A stretch of 64,000 nt of DNA from JARBAU01 sp040414675. Lineage in GTDB: Archaea > Thermoproteota > Nitrososphaeria > Nitrososphaerales > Nitrososphaeraceae. The stretch is taken from assembly GCA_040414675.1 (NCBI GenBank), contig JBEDUN010000007.1, positions 75,659 to 139,658 of the forward strand. The letters are read 5' to 3'. A program made the position numbers and the translations under genes. The stretch's first letter is position 1, and each line of letters begins with the position of its first letter. Shown here piece after piece: positions 1 to 8,984 of the stretch. A model generated the notes under the pieces. The model was given only the letters and a program-made list of their open reading frames with translations, ran no database searches and was not told where the DNA came from.

Positions 1-339
1 GATGAATTGATTCTATTGTCTTAGCTCAATCAAATGACCTCATGAGCTAATTACAACTAATCATCTAGATTCAACAGCAAATTTAAATAATGAATTGAGA
101 CCCCGATATATCTATATATCGTAATTAATCTAATAATGAGGGGATGACGTAATATTCGCTGCTCCAATCTGAGTGCAAAACTATGAGGACCTCGCGACGA
201 ACTGACCTAATATGCTAAGCAATTCTTTGTATTAAATCATTAATTCCTTCAGTATCATGTTCATATCTGATCTCCACCGAGTGGGTGAAGCTAGAACCTC
301 AAACACATTTTAATAACCATAAGTATGATTATCCGGTAT
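1..339. other. Gene-free stretch before the radical SAM gene
   Basis: No open reading frame of note on either strand. The only recognisable element is an AT-rich TATA-like motif near 308-316. It lies about 26 nt before the ATG at 340 and probably is the promoter of the next gene. Confidence 0.5.
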
Positions 340-1221
340 ATGCAAATCGTTTATGATTATCCACTGTACAGGCCACCGTCTGAAGCCAATTCGGTGATAT
401 TTCAAGTTACGATTGGATGTTCTTACAACAAGTGCTCATTTTGTGATATGTATAGAACAAAAAGGTACTTTGAACGATCACTCGATGAATTAAAATCAGA
501 GATAGACCTCGTCTCTGAGGATCAACCTTTGACTAGGCGCATATTTTTGGCGGATGGAGATGCTCTTAATCTTCAAACGACTGTTTTATTCCAAATTTTG
601 GAATATCTATACCTGAAATTCAAAAATCTTGAAAGGGTATCATGCTACGCAATGCCTAGAAATATCCTACAGAAAAAAGATACCGAATTACAAAAATTAC
701 GAGAGGCTGGGTTGTCTATGCTCTATGTTGGTATAGAAAGTGGAAATGACATTGTGTTAAGAAAGATCACAAAAGGAGCTTCCCAAAGGCAAATAATCCA
801 TAGCTGCAGGAAAGCGAAGGATAATGGATTTACTCTATCATGTATGATCATTCTAGGGATTGGTGGTAAGATGTATTCTACGCAACACATTGTCGATACG
901 GCAAAAACAGTAAATGAAATTTCTCCGGACTATTTAGCGGCGCTAACCTTGAATTTGGAGCAAGGCATTCATGATGAATTCATGTACAAGTATTCTAGAC
1001 AATTTGAAGCGTTAGATGATATAGAAATATTGAACGAATTAAGTGTTCTAATAGACGGTGTCAATTCCAAGTATCCAATAACGTTTAGAGCAAATCATGC
1101 ATCTAATGTCTATTCAATTGGTGGGACACTTCCAGACGATAAAGAAAAGCTGATATCGTTGATTAATGAATTGAAACTTGATCCAGGGCGCTTAAGAGAC
1201 AAAAGGTTAAGAAGATTTTAA
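340..1221 (+). CDS. Radical SAM superfamily protein
   Basis: This protein of 293 residues carries a cysteine cluster C27-x4-C32-x2-C35 near its N terminus, which would hold the 4Fe-4S cluster that cleaves S-adenosylmethionine. The spacing differs from the textbook CX3CX2C but is common in the broad COG1032-like branch. A glycine/glutamate-rich stretch (LYVGIESGND, around residue 130) matches the SAM-binding part of the barrel. An ATG at 325 is also in frame; I prefer 340 because the TATA-like element at 308-316 would place the transcript start near 338 (leaderless). The substrate cannot be told from the sequence, and the neighbours (AMO-type small membrane proteins) do not settle it. Confidence 0.85.
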   Translation: MQIVYDYPLYRPPSEANSVIFQVTIGCSYNKCSFCDMYRTKRYFERSLDELKSEIDLVSEDQPLTRRIFLADGDALNLQTTVLFQILEYLYLKFKNLERVSCYAMPRNILQKKDTELQKLREAGLSMLYVGIESGNDIVLRKITKGASQRQIIHSCRKAKDNGFTLSCMIILGIGGKMYSTQHIVDTAKTVNEISPDYLAALTLNLEQGIHDEFMYKYSRQFEALDDIEILNELSVLIDGVNSKYPITFRANHASNVYSIGGTLPDDKEKLISLINELKLDPGRLRDKRLRRF

Positions 1222-1523
1222 AGTTGCGAAATAGTCGTGTCTGCTATTTGGTAAATACTACCACTATTTATTTTCCCACCCGTATTTTAGCCCGATTACA
1301 TTAAAACAACCAGACTATGCACCAGATTGCATCGATGTTCGATGTGGTTTCCAAAGTCGTACAAAGTCGTACCCAGCTTGTATGACTGAGGCTACAAAAT
1401 GCTACCCATGCTGCGACTTTCGGCTTAACTGTCATAAATACCTGAACTAAACTATACTCATGCTGCATTACTTGAAAAGTGGTAGAGAAAAAGAAATTTA
1501 GGCGAAGGTTATGTTCTATTATA
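1222..1523. other. Gene-free stretch
   Basis: About 300 bases between two genes whose 3' ends converge. There is a short direct repeat around 1342-1365 (two copies of aaagtcgtac). I see no coding potential or RNA gene here. Confidence 0.4.
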
Positions 1524-1808
1524 TTACCAATGGTGCTTCTCGTCAGGGATTAGGCCAATCTGTTCACGTTCGAAGTATCTTTCGAGTTCCTGAGTCCATT
1601 TTTCCTTAGCTGCACCACCACCGAGACCCTTTCTCCTCAACCAAAATGCAATAACACTCAGCAAAAATACTGCGAACAGCATTGTTCCAAAGATGTAGAC
1701 CATTACATCGTAGAACAGTGGGTCATAAGCAGGTCCAATCTGCTTCATCAAGTTTTCGAATCCGTAACTTACCATTGCCACAATGCCTAGGATAGCGCTC
1801 ATTATCAT
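1524..1808 (-). CDS. Small membrane protein, candidate accessory AMO subunit
   Basis: Ninety-four residues with a hydrophobic N terminus (about 3-16), a strong membrane helix (about 33-58, ending in FWLRRKG) and a charged C-terminal tail ending in HHW. The ATG at 1808 is preferred over an upstream TTG at 1817 because a TATA box at 1831-1836 would start the transcript near 1807; ATG at 1802 is the alternative. Thaumarchaea are reported to have small AMO subunits beyond AmoABC and AmoX (named AmoY and AmoZ in Nitrososphaera viennensis). The size, membrane topology, promoter type and position within 7 kb of amoB, amoX and amoA make this a candidate, but I cannot assign it to either from sequence alone. 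Confidence 0.6.
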   Translation of the reverse strand: MIMSAILGIVAMVSYGFENLMKQIGPAYDPLFYDVMVYIFGTMLFAVFLLSVIAFWLRRKGLGGGAAKEKWTQELERYFEREQIGLIPDEKHHW

Positions 1809-2697
1809 ATACAGCAAATAAGGTCTTCGATATATACATTTTGGTTATGCTTTGGAACGTGTTATAGTTCGTATAGTACGATTTCCTAAGTTATTATCTA
1901 CTCACTTCCAAAGTTATTTATCTCTTGATTACCTCATGCTGTATGATCTTATTAAAAGAAATTACAAATCAAGTCGGGTTCTATCAACTTATGGTAATCT
2001 AAATAGCTTGGCATGTCGTAGTTTAGCTTATGTATAGAACCAGAAATCACTCAGAGTAGTTAGTTATGGTTTCTACTTTTATCATGGTTCCAGAAGAATC
2101 ATGTCAGCAGCCACAGGTTTGTCATCATGGCTCCTCGCGAAAGGAAGTCTATAATTATGTGGGAATGAGTTGAGGTGTATCTTCTTGGTTGATGGATTCC
2201 GAATAGATAGACATAAAATTAACAGAATTTGTTGACGAGACTCTAGTCAAAATAGGAAGTCTAGAATATTGGATATGGTTTGCTTACGAGCCTAAAACAA
2301 GTGTCTGTTCGATTATGATTCATTTGATTAAGGAAAAGGATAATTTTCGTAAGTTATCAATTCTTCAAGCAGTTAAGACAAGGGCTAGGGTAAGAAGTCT
2401 TTTTTTACATATGAATATTCATTCGTACACTGCAGCCTGCAGATGGTAAAACTGTCTAATCATCAAATATGTGGCACCAAATTAAGAACATGATGAAAAA
2501 CGTTCATTCGGCAGAGTGCTTCGATGACCGTTTCTCATGTAGAAAGCTAGATTGCAGCAGACATCATATCTGGAGTTGGTTAAAATATTTAATGTACGTT
2601 CATATGAATATGGACAAAATAAGGATTATGAAAATCTAGCGTAAGGTTAAGTTAAGAGTCCAAGGCAAAAGACAAAATATAAAAAAGATTATTCCGA
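1809..2697. other. Gene-free stretch of about 890 bases
   Basis: Contains the minus-strand TATA box at 1831-1836 for the gene to the left. The remainder is AT-rich with stop codons in all frames apart from one 61-codon frame at 1852-2037 that has no family resemblance. No tRNA or convincing hairpin was seen. Confidence 0.4.
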
Positions 2698-3015
2698 TTA
2701 CCTCGCTACTTCTCTTTTTTTACTCCTGCCCATAATGAAGAATGCTGCTGCTACTCCACCAAATATCACTGCAATAATAATGATGAATATTACGGTTTCG
2801 TTAACGTTAGTTCCTAGCATAGGTGTACCTGATCCATATGCTCCTGCTTGTTTCGCATTGTTTATTTTTTCTCGCGCTAGCTTTAATTGTTCTTCAATAT
2901 TACCCCCTGTTGCGGAACCATATTGAGCTTTTGCTATCTCGACAGATGGCAGCACAAACACGGAAGTTATCAGTACTGCCGTGACTGCAACGGCTACCAA
3001 CGTAGGCTTGTTCAT
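2698..3015 (-). CDS. Small secreted/membrane-anchored protein, possible AMO partner
   Basis: One hundred and five residues: a signal peptide or N-terminal helix (about 6-30, ending AKAQ), an amphipathic extracytoplasmic segment (40-60, EEQLKLAREKI), and a C-terminal membrane helix (about 74-95) followed by the basic anchor SKKREVAR. A minus-strand TATA-like element (about 3038-3049) lies about 26 nt before the ATG, so the transcript is probably leaderless. It is the second small membrane protein between the radical SAM gene and the translation block, and both lie near the amo genes. It may be a subunit such as AmoY or AmoZ, or simply a conserved thaumarchaeal surface protein. Confidence 0.6.
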   Translation of the reverse strand: MNKPTLVAVAVTAVLITSVFVLPSVEIAKAQYGSATGGNIEEQLKLAREKINNAKQAGAYGSGTPMLGTNVNETVIFIIIIAVIFGGVAAAFFIMGRSKKREVAR

Positions 3016-3300
3016 AGCATTACGACATGATTCAATTATTTAACTTTTATGCAGACAGAAGCAATGTTCGGGATTACTTCAGACTCACAGAAATTGTTGT
3101 TAGATTCTATTACCTTATTGTTCATCAAAACGAATTAAATATGCAGCCGCTTCATGTTATTCAATGTGCAGCTGTATTGACAATAATCAATGTCTCCTTG
3201 TTAGATGTTCACAGCTATGTCTTAATAAAAGCTAACAGGTCATGGAAAGACAGATAAATTTAAGTAACCTTTAAAAGATAACTCTCGCTCTGAACTAATA

Positions 3301-3750
3301 ATGTCGAGAATGCATTCACACACTCACGGAAAGTCGCATAGTGTTCGCCCCGTTTCCATAAATGTTCCTAGTTGGCTGACACATGATTATGCTCAGGTAT
3401 CCTCTCTAATTCTTCAGCTATCAAAAGAAGGACTATTGCCTAGCGAAATTGGAATTCGCTTACGTGATCAACATGGCATACCCTTGGCTAAACCTATCAT
3501 AGGCAAATCTGTTACAAAGGTGCTAGGTGATAATGGGATTGTGCGCGAAATGCCCGAAGACTTGGATCAGCTGGTGAAAAAAGCATTGGGCCTGCAAAAG
3601 CATCTACGATCTCATAATACTGATCATAGGAATGTTCGCTCACTCGAATTGATAGAGTCGAAAATACACAGACTCTCAAGATATTACAAGGAAAAAGGAA
3701 AACTTCAAAAGAATTGGAAGTATGCAACTGTTATCGCACAGCTAGAATAA
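3301..3750 (+). CDS. rps15: 30S ribosomal protein S15
   Basis: The 149 residues match the archaeal/eukaryotic S15 (S13e) layout: a basic histidine-rich start, an N-terminal archaeal extension with the motif LSKEGLLPSEIGIRLRD (about 41-57), then the S15 core with HRNVRSLELIESKIHRLSRY (about 108-127). S15 binds the central domain of 16S rRNA in the small subunit. It is followed after 9 bases by the RecJ-like gene, opening a four-gene run (rps15, recJ-like, pcc1, serS) with overlaps or minimal gaps. Confidence 0.97.
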   Translation: MSRMHSHTHGKSHSVRPVSINVPSWLTHDYAQVSSLILQLSKEGLLPSEIGIRLRDQHGIPLAKPIIGKSVTKVLGDNGIVREMPEDLDQLVKKALGLQKHLRSHNTDHRNVRSLELIESKIHRLSRYYKEKGKLQKNWKYATVIAQLE

Positions 3751-3759
3751 CAAATTGGT

Positions 3760-5193
3760 ATGGGTAAGAAGAACCTTTATGATCGACTAGCACAATTTAA
3801 TGAAAGAATAGAATCTGCCGTTGAAAATGAGAATAGTATTGCTCTTGTTAGTTCTTTGAATGCTGATGGAATGTGTGCCTGTGGGATTGCCTCCTTGTAC
3901 ATATTTAGGCTTGGCGGCAAATGCTCTGTACGCACTGTTAGCGAATTAACTCCAGAGATTTTAGCCGATCTTGAATCCTCTGGTTACGATTTATCCATAA
4001 TTATGGACTTTGATAACATTACGGCTAATAAATTACGCAATTCGCTTGGGAATAAATGGCTACTCGTAGATCATAAAAGTATCATAGATGGTGGTGAGGA
4101 AAATACTCTCGCGGACCAAAATGATAGTTTGACAAGTTATGGAATTAACTCCGAGAGGGAAATTTCATCAGGTGGACTTGTTTATCTCCTTGCTCTGGAA
4201 TCTAGCAATAAGAATAAAGACCTCTCTACTCTTGCGGTTGTTTCCGCTTTGGCAGAAAAACAGGATGTCGGTGAAAAAAAATCGCTCGTAGGACTAAATT
4301 CCGAAATAGTCAAATCCTCTATATCAATAGGTGCTCTATCAGTTAAGTCGGGTTTGCTGCTAGCTGGAGAAGCAATGCCGATTCATGAAGCAATAGCTAC
4401 TAATCTGAGCCCTTACATAGATGGCTTAACTTGGAATTATGAAAATTCATATTCACTGGTAAAAAATACCGGCCTTCAAATGAGAAATTTCAATGGACAG
4501 TGGCGTCGACTCACCGATCTAGATCATGAAGAACAAGGGATCTTGGCTGAAGCGATTATAAAGTTCATAGTAACTAACGCTAGCACCACACTGCCAGTTG
4601 CAGATGATCTAACAGGATCTTTATACAAACTGAGGGAGGATCCACAAACTTCAATTCGAGACGCCAGACAATATGTTGAATTGCTCAATGCATGTGGATC
4701 TTCCAACAAGGGCGGATTAGGCGTAGGAATTTGCATGGGTGATAGAAACACAATATTGGAAGAAGGCGAGAGAATATTCTCAGCCTACAAGACATCATTG
4801 CAAAAAATAATAACTAGAATTTTTTCAGAAAAATGGCGCTTTAATGACTATGGAGAGTGTTTGTTCGTTGTTGGAGAGGGAGCTGTCCAGGAAACCATGA
4901 TTAACCCAGTATGTTCATTTCTGGTCGGCTGTCTAACATTGAACAACAAACTCTTACTGGTAAGAACAATTACTAGAGACAATTCACGCTACAAGTTCAG
5001 CATGATCAGAGGTTTCAGGTCCAAATTTCCGCCCAATCTGGAGGACCTACTGAAAAGCTGCTCTGAATCCATAGGGGGTGTTGTTGCCTCGGGGAGGCTA
5101 AATTCAGCTACGTGCGAGATTCCGCTGACGAACTTGGATGAATTTATGGTATCAGTTAGATCAAGGATTAGGGATACAAAAGTTGAGGGCTAA
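3760..5193 (+). CDS. DHH-family phosphoesterase, archaeal RecJ-like
   Basis: A 477-residue protein with DHH-family metal motifs near the N terminus: NADG (about 35-38, usual form DADG), DFDN (about 86-89) and the DHK motif (about 107-109) in the place of DHH. The C-terminal half contains a glycine-rich GGLGVGI segment typical of the substrate-binding DHHA1 region. Archaeal RecJ homologues act as single-strand nucleases or as partners of the replisome (GAN/CDC45-like). The first Asp of DADG is replaced by Asn, so nuclease activity may be weakened. It is co-transcribed with rps15 and overlaps pcc1. Confidence 0.85.
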   Translation: MGKKNLYDRLAQFNERIESAVENENSIALVSSLNADGMCACGIASLYIFRLGGKCSVRTVSELTPEILADLESSGYDLSIIMDFDNITANKLRNSLGNKWLLVDHKSIIDGGEENTLADQNDSLTSYGINSEREISSGGLVYLLALESSNKNKDLSTLAVVSALAEKQDVGEKKSLVGLNSEIVKSSISIGALSVKSGLLLAGEAMPIHEAIATNLSPYIDGLTWNYENSYSLVKNTGLQMRNFNGQWRRLTDLDHEEQGILAEAIIKFIVTNASTTLPVADDLTGSLYKLREDPQTSIRDARQYVELLNACGSSNKGGLGVGICMGDRNTILEEGERIFSAYKTSLQKIITRIFSEKWRFNDYGECLFVVGEGAVQETMINPVCSFLVGCLTLNNKLLLVRTITRDNSRYKFSMIRGFRSKFPPNLEDLLKSCSESIGGVVASGRLNSATCEIPLTNLDEFMVSVRSRIRDTKVEG

Positions 5194-5437
5194 TGTTGAA
5201 ACTCATGTCCATTTGGAGCTCCTATTTGAAACTAAATCAGAGTTGTCTGCAGTTATGAAAGCATTAATTCCAGATAATATTGCCTGTCCTGAAGGTTTAG
5301 TAGTAACAATGTATAACGAGCCTAGTTGCCTGATATTCGACATCATGTGTAGAAAAGGAATTTTCGTCATACTGAGCACTATCGACGAAATTCTTAGGCA
5401 TGTTATAATGGCAAAACAGGTTATTGTCGATGCTTGA
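5183..5437 (+). CDS. pcc1: KEOPS complex subunit Pcc1
   Basis: Small (84 residues from TTG at 5183) alpha/beta protein with the Pcc1/CTAG pattern: a strand-rich start (HVHLELLFETKSELSAVMKAL), a central IPDN segment, and an end like STIDEILRHVIMAKQVI, where Pcc1 has its last helix. Pcc1 is the dimerisation subunit of KEOPS, which makes the N6-threonylcarbamoyl adenosine modification of tRNA. An ATG at 5138 is in frame but would overlap the upstream gene by 56 bases. The TTG at 5183 overlaps by 11 bases and fits the family start better. It also overlaps serS, so all three are translated from one message. Confidence 0.8.
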   Translation: MRANVETHVHLELLFETKSELSAVMKALIPDNIACPEGLVVTMYNEPSCLIFDIMCRKGIFVILSTIDEILRHVIMAKQVIVDA

Positions 5438-6698
5438 TACTAAACTTCTAAAGAATCCAAGTCTATTAAAAGAAATGATCGATAGTAGGAATTTACAATT
5501 TCCGTTGGAGAATTTGTTACAATTAGATTCAAAAAGAAGAGGTGTTAACATCAAGGTTGATGAATTAAGGCATAAGAAAAATGTGCTAGCAAATCAGATC
5601 TCAACGAAGAGGAAGATAGATGATGATATTGCCGAATTGAAAATTATGATAAAGGAGGTTAATGATAATCTGAGCAGATTGGAAGAGGAAAAAAATGACC
5701 TTGATATGAGATTTAAAAGATTAATGATGTTGTTGCCAAATTTAGTATCATCTTCAACACCTTCCGGAAAATCTGAATCTGATAATGTCTTCATGAGATC
5801 TAATGGATCAATACGGCATCCAAATTTTAAACCTAAAGACCATGTTGATTTAGGTACATCGCTTCACTTAATTGATTTAGAAAGGGCAGCCAAGATTGCA
5901 GGTGCCAGATTTTATTTCCTGAAAAATGGTCTGGTCCTGTTGAACCAAGCACTAATCCGCATGGCTCTTGATTTTTTGTCAAGTAAATCTTATATCCTAT
6001 TGCAACCACCATATATGATTCGAAGACAAGCCATGGAAGGCGCAGTTATGCTAGGAGATTTCGAGCAGGTAATCTATAAGATTGAAGATGAAGATCTTTT
6101 CATGATAGCTACATCTGAGCATGCGTTGGCTTCAATGCATATGAATGAGATCTTAGAGGGCAACAAGCTTCCGATAAAGTATGGGGCAGTAAGTCCTTGC
6201 TTCAGGAAGGAAGCTGGGGCACACGGTAAGGACATGAAAGGAATATTCAGAGTTCATCAATTTGAAAAGGTCGAACAGTTTGTTTACACACGTCCGGAAG
6301 ATTCTGAAAAGCAACACGATATCATGTTATCCCTTACCGAGGAATTTTATGAAGAATTAGGAATCCCAACTCGAACTATGTTGCTGTGTTCTGGTGATTT
6401 AGGAAAGACTTCTGCAAAAACTTTTGACCTTGAGGCATGGATGCCTGGCCAAAGCGCCTATCGTGAGATTGTCTCCTGTTCCAACTGTACAGATTATCAA
6501 GCTAGAGCACTTCAAATTCGATTTCGAGATAAAACTAATGAAGAAACAAGACTTGTTCATACACTAAATAGCACTTTAATTGCAACCGAACGATGTATGG
6601 TCGCAATAATGGAGAATTATCAGACTAGTAGAGGCACGATTGAAATTCCTAATGCACTTAGAAAATATATGAACGATCGTAAAGAAATTGAGTCGTGA
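5430..6698 (+). CDS. serS: Seryl-tRNA synthetase
   Basis: A class II synthetase of 422 residues. The N-terminal half forms the long antiparallel coiled coil that contacts the long variable arm of tRNA-Ser (about residues 28-100). The catalytic domain holds motif 2 (SPCFRKEAGAHGKDMKGIFRVHQF, given here only to mark the region around 250-275) and motif 3 near TSRGTIEIPNALRKYM. It is the common bacterial/eukaryotic-like SerRS and not the rare methanogen type. TTG at 5424 is possible, but ATG at 5430 gives the usual MLD start. A matching tRNA-Ser(CGA) is encoded at 52.6 kb. Confidence 0.97.
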   Translation: MLDTKLLKNPSLLKEMIDSRNLQFPLENLLQLDSKRRGVNIKVDELRHKKNVLANQISTKRKIDDDIAELKIMIKEVNDNLSRLEEEKNDLDMRFKRLMMLLPNLVSSSTPSGKSESDNVFMRSNGSIRHPNFKPKDHVDLGTSLHLIDLERAAKIAGARFYFLKNGLVLLNQALIRMALDFLSSKSYILLQPPYMIRRQAMEGAVMLGDFEQVIYKIEDEDLFMIATSEHALASMHMNEILEGNKLPIKYGAVSPCFRKEAGAHGKDMKGIFRVHQFEKVEQFVYTRPEDSEKQHDIMLSLTEEFYEELGIPTRTMLLCSGDLGKTSAKTFDLEAWMPGQSAYREIVSCSNCTDYQARALQIRFRDKTNEETRLVHTLNSTLIATERCMVAIMENYQTSRGTIEIPNALRKYMNDRKEIES

Positions 6699-6810
6699 TT
6701 TTACACAGCTGAAATTTAAAAGTCCCTTGTGATTCTGGAAAATAGGTTTGATATGATCTAATCTAGCCAATTAAAGAAAATGAAAATAAAAAGTTAGGAA
6801 GTTGTGGTTA

Positions 6811-7371
6811 TTAGATGACTTGCCAGGGTCGTGTAGCGAACGTGACACCTAATCCAGCGCCGATTAAAATCACTTGGTAGGCAACATTGCCCCATGGAAC
6901 AGGTTTCAGTATTACTGGGCCAGTTACCTGTACGGTTTGACCCGGACCTAGACCTGGACCGATGTGTTCGATATTCAACTGAGTATGAACATGGTAGGTA
7001 CCAGGTTCCAATGCCTTTACTGTTATTGAGTATGGAATACTTGCTCCCGCGGGTATATCAAATATGTTTCCTGGAGGATCTCTGGAGATAAACTCCCATC
7101 TTGTTCCGGCGTTTGTTGAATCGCTAAATAAGGACAACCATGCCCTTAACGGTCGATTAACTAAGCTCTGAAGTGTTCCAGTGACTGTAAGTGTATCTCC
7201 TGTTTTCATAGTTTGAGTCGAAAAGGATTCGTCGCTTATCCTTACGAATCTGCTTTGTAGCTGGGCTTGAACTCCATGGGCATGTGCCATAGGGAAGTAA
7301 GCAAGTATTGTAGACAACACAGTTGCTGCAACGAGAGACGTCACTATATACGTCTTGCACTTAATCATGCC
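6811..7371 (-). CDS. amoB: Ammonia monooxygenase subunit B
   Basis: Soluble-domain subunit of the membrane copper enzyme that oxidises ammonia to hydroxylamine. From the ATG at 7371 it has 186 residues, the short archaeal size. A signal peptide (1-30) ends in AHA and leaves His31 at the mature N terminus; His126-x-His128 (YHVHTQ) supplies the other ligands of the conserved CuB site. A C-terminal membrane helix is at about 163-180 (VAYQVILIGAGLGV). A longer reading frame reaches 7455 but has no signal-peptide logic. The gene is transcribed away from amoX and amoA and has its own promoter. No amoC is present in the window. Confidence 0.95.
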   Translation of the reverse strand, partial: GMIKCKTYIVTSLVAATVLSTILAYFPMAHAHGVQAQLQSRFVRISDESFSTQTMKTGDTLTVTGTLQSLVNRPLRAWLSLFSDSTNAGTRWEFISRDPPGNIFDIPAGASIPYSITVKALEPGTYHVHTQLNIEHIGPGLGPGQTVQVTGPVILKPVPWGNVAYQVILIGAGLGVTFATRPWQVI

Positions 7372-7400
7372 TTTGTATCTAGCGATACCAGAAGACTCAA

Positions 7401-7413
7401 AGATATATATTTT
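7401..7413 (-). promoter_or_regulatory. TATA box of amoB
   Basis: The AT-rich run read on the minus strand as aaaatatatatct lies about 35 nt before the amoB ATG, which predicts a short leader of roughly 10 nt. It sits between amoB and its divergent neighbours. Confidence 0.6.
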
Positions 7414-7800
7414 GCTGTCCGGCGTTCTAGCTTTGATACATAAGCTGTTCCACAATACATTATTTGTGGAAAATTTCTATTCCAGATCGAACTAGATTGA
7501 ACATGCGAAACTGATTTATTATTATCTTAAGTTCGGAATTTCTGACATGGGAGACATTTTGGCACATAAAATTATCTACTCTCAAGTGTAAATTTGTAAA
7601 TCTGTGTATAAGTGAATATGATTTTGTTTGAATACGCTAGATGTCTTGGTTCTGCCTAATCGAATTTGAACAGCATTCTAGATTCGTAGAAAAGTATCTG
7701 TTTGATTACAATCTTCTGTATAATACGTTACTATTTTGGATGATATCATCTTGATATTAGTCAAGGGAATGGATTGAGTCTGGTCAAAATGCAATAGCAA
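7414..7800. other. Divergent amoB/amoX intergenic region
   Basis: Gene-free, about 390 bases, bounded by the amoB TATA box on the left and the amoX TATA box on the right. Frames here are short and shadow-like. Any regulator of AMO expression would have to bind here, but I see no clear palindrome. Confidence 0.4.
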
Positions 7801-7812
7801 AATTTAAAAAGG
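7801..7812 (+). promoter_or_regulatory. TATA box of amoX
   Basis: The element aatttaaaaagg is centred about 28 nt before the amoX ATG at 7835, the archaeal distance for a leaderless transcript. Confidence 0.55.
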
Positions 7813-7834
7813 ATTTGTCTGATTAGTAGATCAA

Positions 7835-8125
7835 ATGACATTACCGAAGGGATGGGGTACAGGTGGAAGAAGAGGCGAAAGTAGAGACGATATTGAAAAA
7901 ATGATAGGGCGCAGAGTTGAAAATATGACTGGCATATATGTCCTAGGATTTGCGCTTTGTTGGGTAGCAACTGCCGGAGGTGTGTATGTTGGTGTTACTG
8001 TATATCCATGGGCATATCCTTTACCTAGCGGCTTGTATGCTTTGTCTGTCTTGACCGTAATTGAGGCTTTAGGATTCTTCTTTATAATGAAGATTACTCG
8101 CGAAAAGCTTGGATATTCATATTAA
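7835..8125 (+). CDS. amoX: AmoX-type small AMO membrane subunit
   Basis: Ninety-six residues. A hydrophilic N terminus (GWGTGGRRGESRDD) is followed by two membrane helices, about 31-53 and 66-88 (YALSVLTVIEALGFFFIM), and ends KLGYSY. It is encoded directly upstream of amoA on the same strand, the position in which thaumarchaea keep amoX, and it has no similarity to other known families that I recognise. AmoX is regarded as an integral archaeal AMO subunit. A run of seven T at 8167-8173 after the gene looks like a terminator, so amoX and amoA are probably separate transcripts. Confidence 0.8.
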   Translation: MTLPKGWGTGGRRGESRDDIEKMIGRRVENMTGIYVLGFALCWVATAGGVYVGVTVYPWAYPLPSGLYALSVLTVIEALGFFFIMKITREKLGYSY

Positions 8126-8165
8126 AGTCGTAATTTCATAGCTTGCCAGGCACTTAAGCTGCCAA

Positions 8166-8174
8166 CTTTTTTTA
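8166..8174 (+). terminator. Poly-T terminator after amoX
   Basis: Run of T residues 40 bases past the amoX stop, preceded by a weak ggc/gcc-rich hairpin (tgccaggcacttaagctgcc). Archaeal RNA polymerase stops on such tracts. Confidence 0.45.
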
Positions 8175-8261
8175 CCGGTTAAATTTCAAGTTTTAATGTA
8201 ATCTCAGGCAATTATTATCGATTTGCAAAAACTAATTTACATTAGCCATAATCTTGATACT

Positions 8262-8275
8262 CATAAATTTTATAT
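8262..8275 (+). promoter_or_regulatory. TATA box of amoA
   Basis: A long AT element (cataaattttatat) centred about 30 nt before the amoA ATG at 8300. It predicts a very short 5' leader, as usual for strongly expressed archaeal genes. Confidence 0.6.
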
Positions 8276-8299
8276 ACTACCTACCAGAGTACGTTACTA

Positions 8300-8950
8300 A
8301 TGGTCTGGCTTCGACGCACAACGCACTATCTGTTCATAGTAGTAGTTGCTGTAAATAGCACACTATTGACTATTAACGCTGGAGACTATATCTTCTACAC
8401 TGACTGGGCATGGACTTCATTCGTGGTATTTTCTATCTCTCAATCGACAATGCTTGTGGTGGGGGCAATATACTATATGCTGTTTACAGGTGTGCCAGGT
8501 ACAGCTACCTATTATGCAACCATAATGACGATATACACGTGGGTTGCAAAAGGTGCCTGGTTTGCATTAGGCTACCCATACGACTTTGTTACAGTACCTG
8601 TCTGGATACCTTCGGCAATGTTATTGGACCTGACTTATTGGGCGACGAGAAGGAATAAACACGCTGCGATCATAATAGGTGGAACACTCGTAGGTCTTTC
8701 TCTTCCGATGTTCAATATGATTAACCTTCTGTTGATCAGAGATCCTTTGGAAGTGGCCTTTAAGTATCCACGTCCGACATTACCGCCCTACATGACTCCA
8801 ATAGAACCTCAGGTGGGTAAGTTTTACAACAGTCCTGTAGCCTTAGGAGCAGGTGCAGGAGCAGTGCTATCCGTACCAATAGCGGCATTGGGCGCTAAAC
8901 TAAACACGTGGACATACAGATGGATGGCCGCGTGGAGTAAGTGGGACTAA
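8300..8950 (+). CDS. amoA: Ammonia monooxygenase subunit A
   Basis: A 216-residue polytopic membrane protein, the standard length for archaeal AmoA. It has about five membrane helices and the diagnostic archaeal stretches MVWLRRTTHYLF at the start, GDYIFYTDWAW (about 28-38) and PTLPPYMTPIEPQVGKFY (about 155-172). With AmoB, AmoC and AmoX it forms the enzyme that oxidises ammonia in the cytoplasmic membrane, the energy source of the organism. It is preceded by a good TATA box and followed by a T-rich terminator. It identifies the host as an ammonia-oxidising archaeon with near certainty. Confidence 0.99.
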   Translation: MVWLRRTTHYLFIVVVAVNSTLLTINAGDYIFYTDWAWTSFVVFSISQSTMLVVGAIYYMLFTGVPGTATYYATIMTIYTWVAKGAWFALGYPYDFVTVPVWIPSAMLLDLTYWATRRNKHAAIIIGGTLVGLSLPMFNMINLLLIRDPLEVAFKYPRPTLPPYMTPIEPQVGKFYNSPVALGAGAGAVLSVPIAALGAKLNTWTYRWMAAWSKWD

Positions 8951-8956
8951 GTCTCC

Positions 8957-8984
8957 CTAATTTTCTTTTTTATATTTTTATTAC
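8957..8984 (+). terminator. T-rich terminator after amoA
   Basis: Three consecutive T tracts begin 7 bases after the amoA stop codon, a typical archaeal intrinsic termination region. Confidence 0.5.

Noticed and set aside
1852..2037. 61-codon plus-strand frame
   Set aside because: Starts inside the TATA region of the divergent gene, has no protein-like pattern and no family resemblance.
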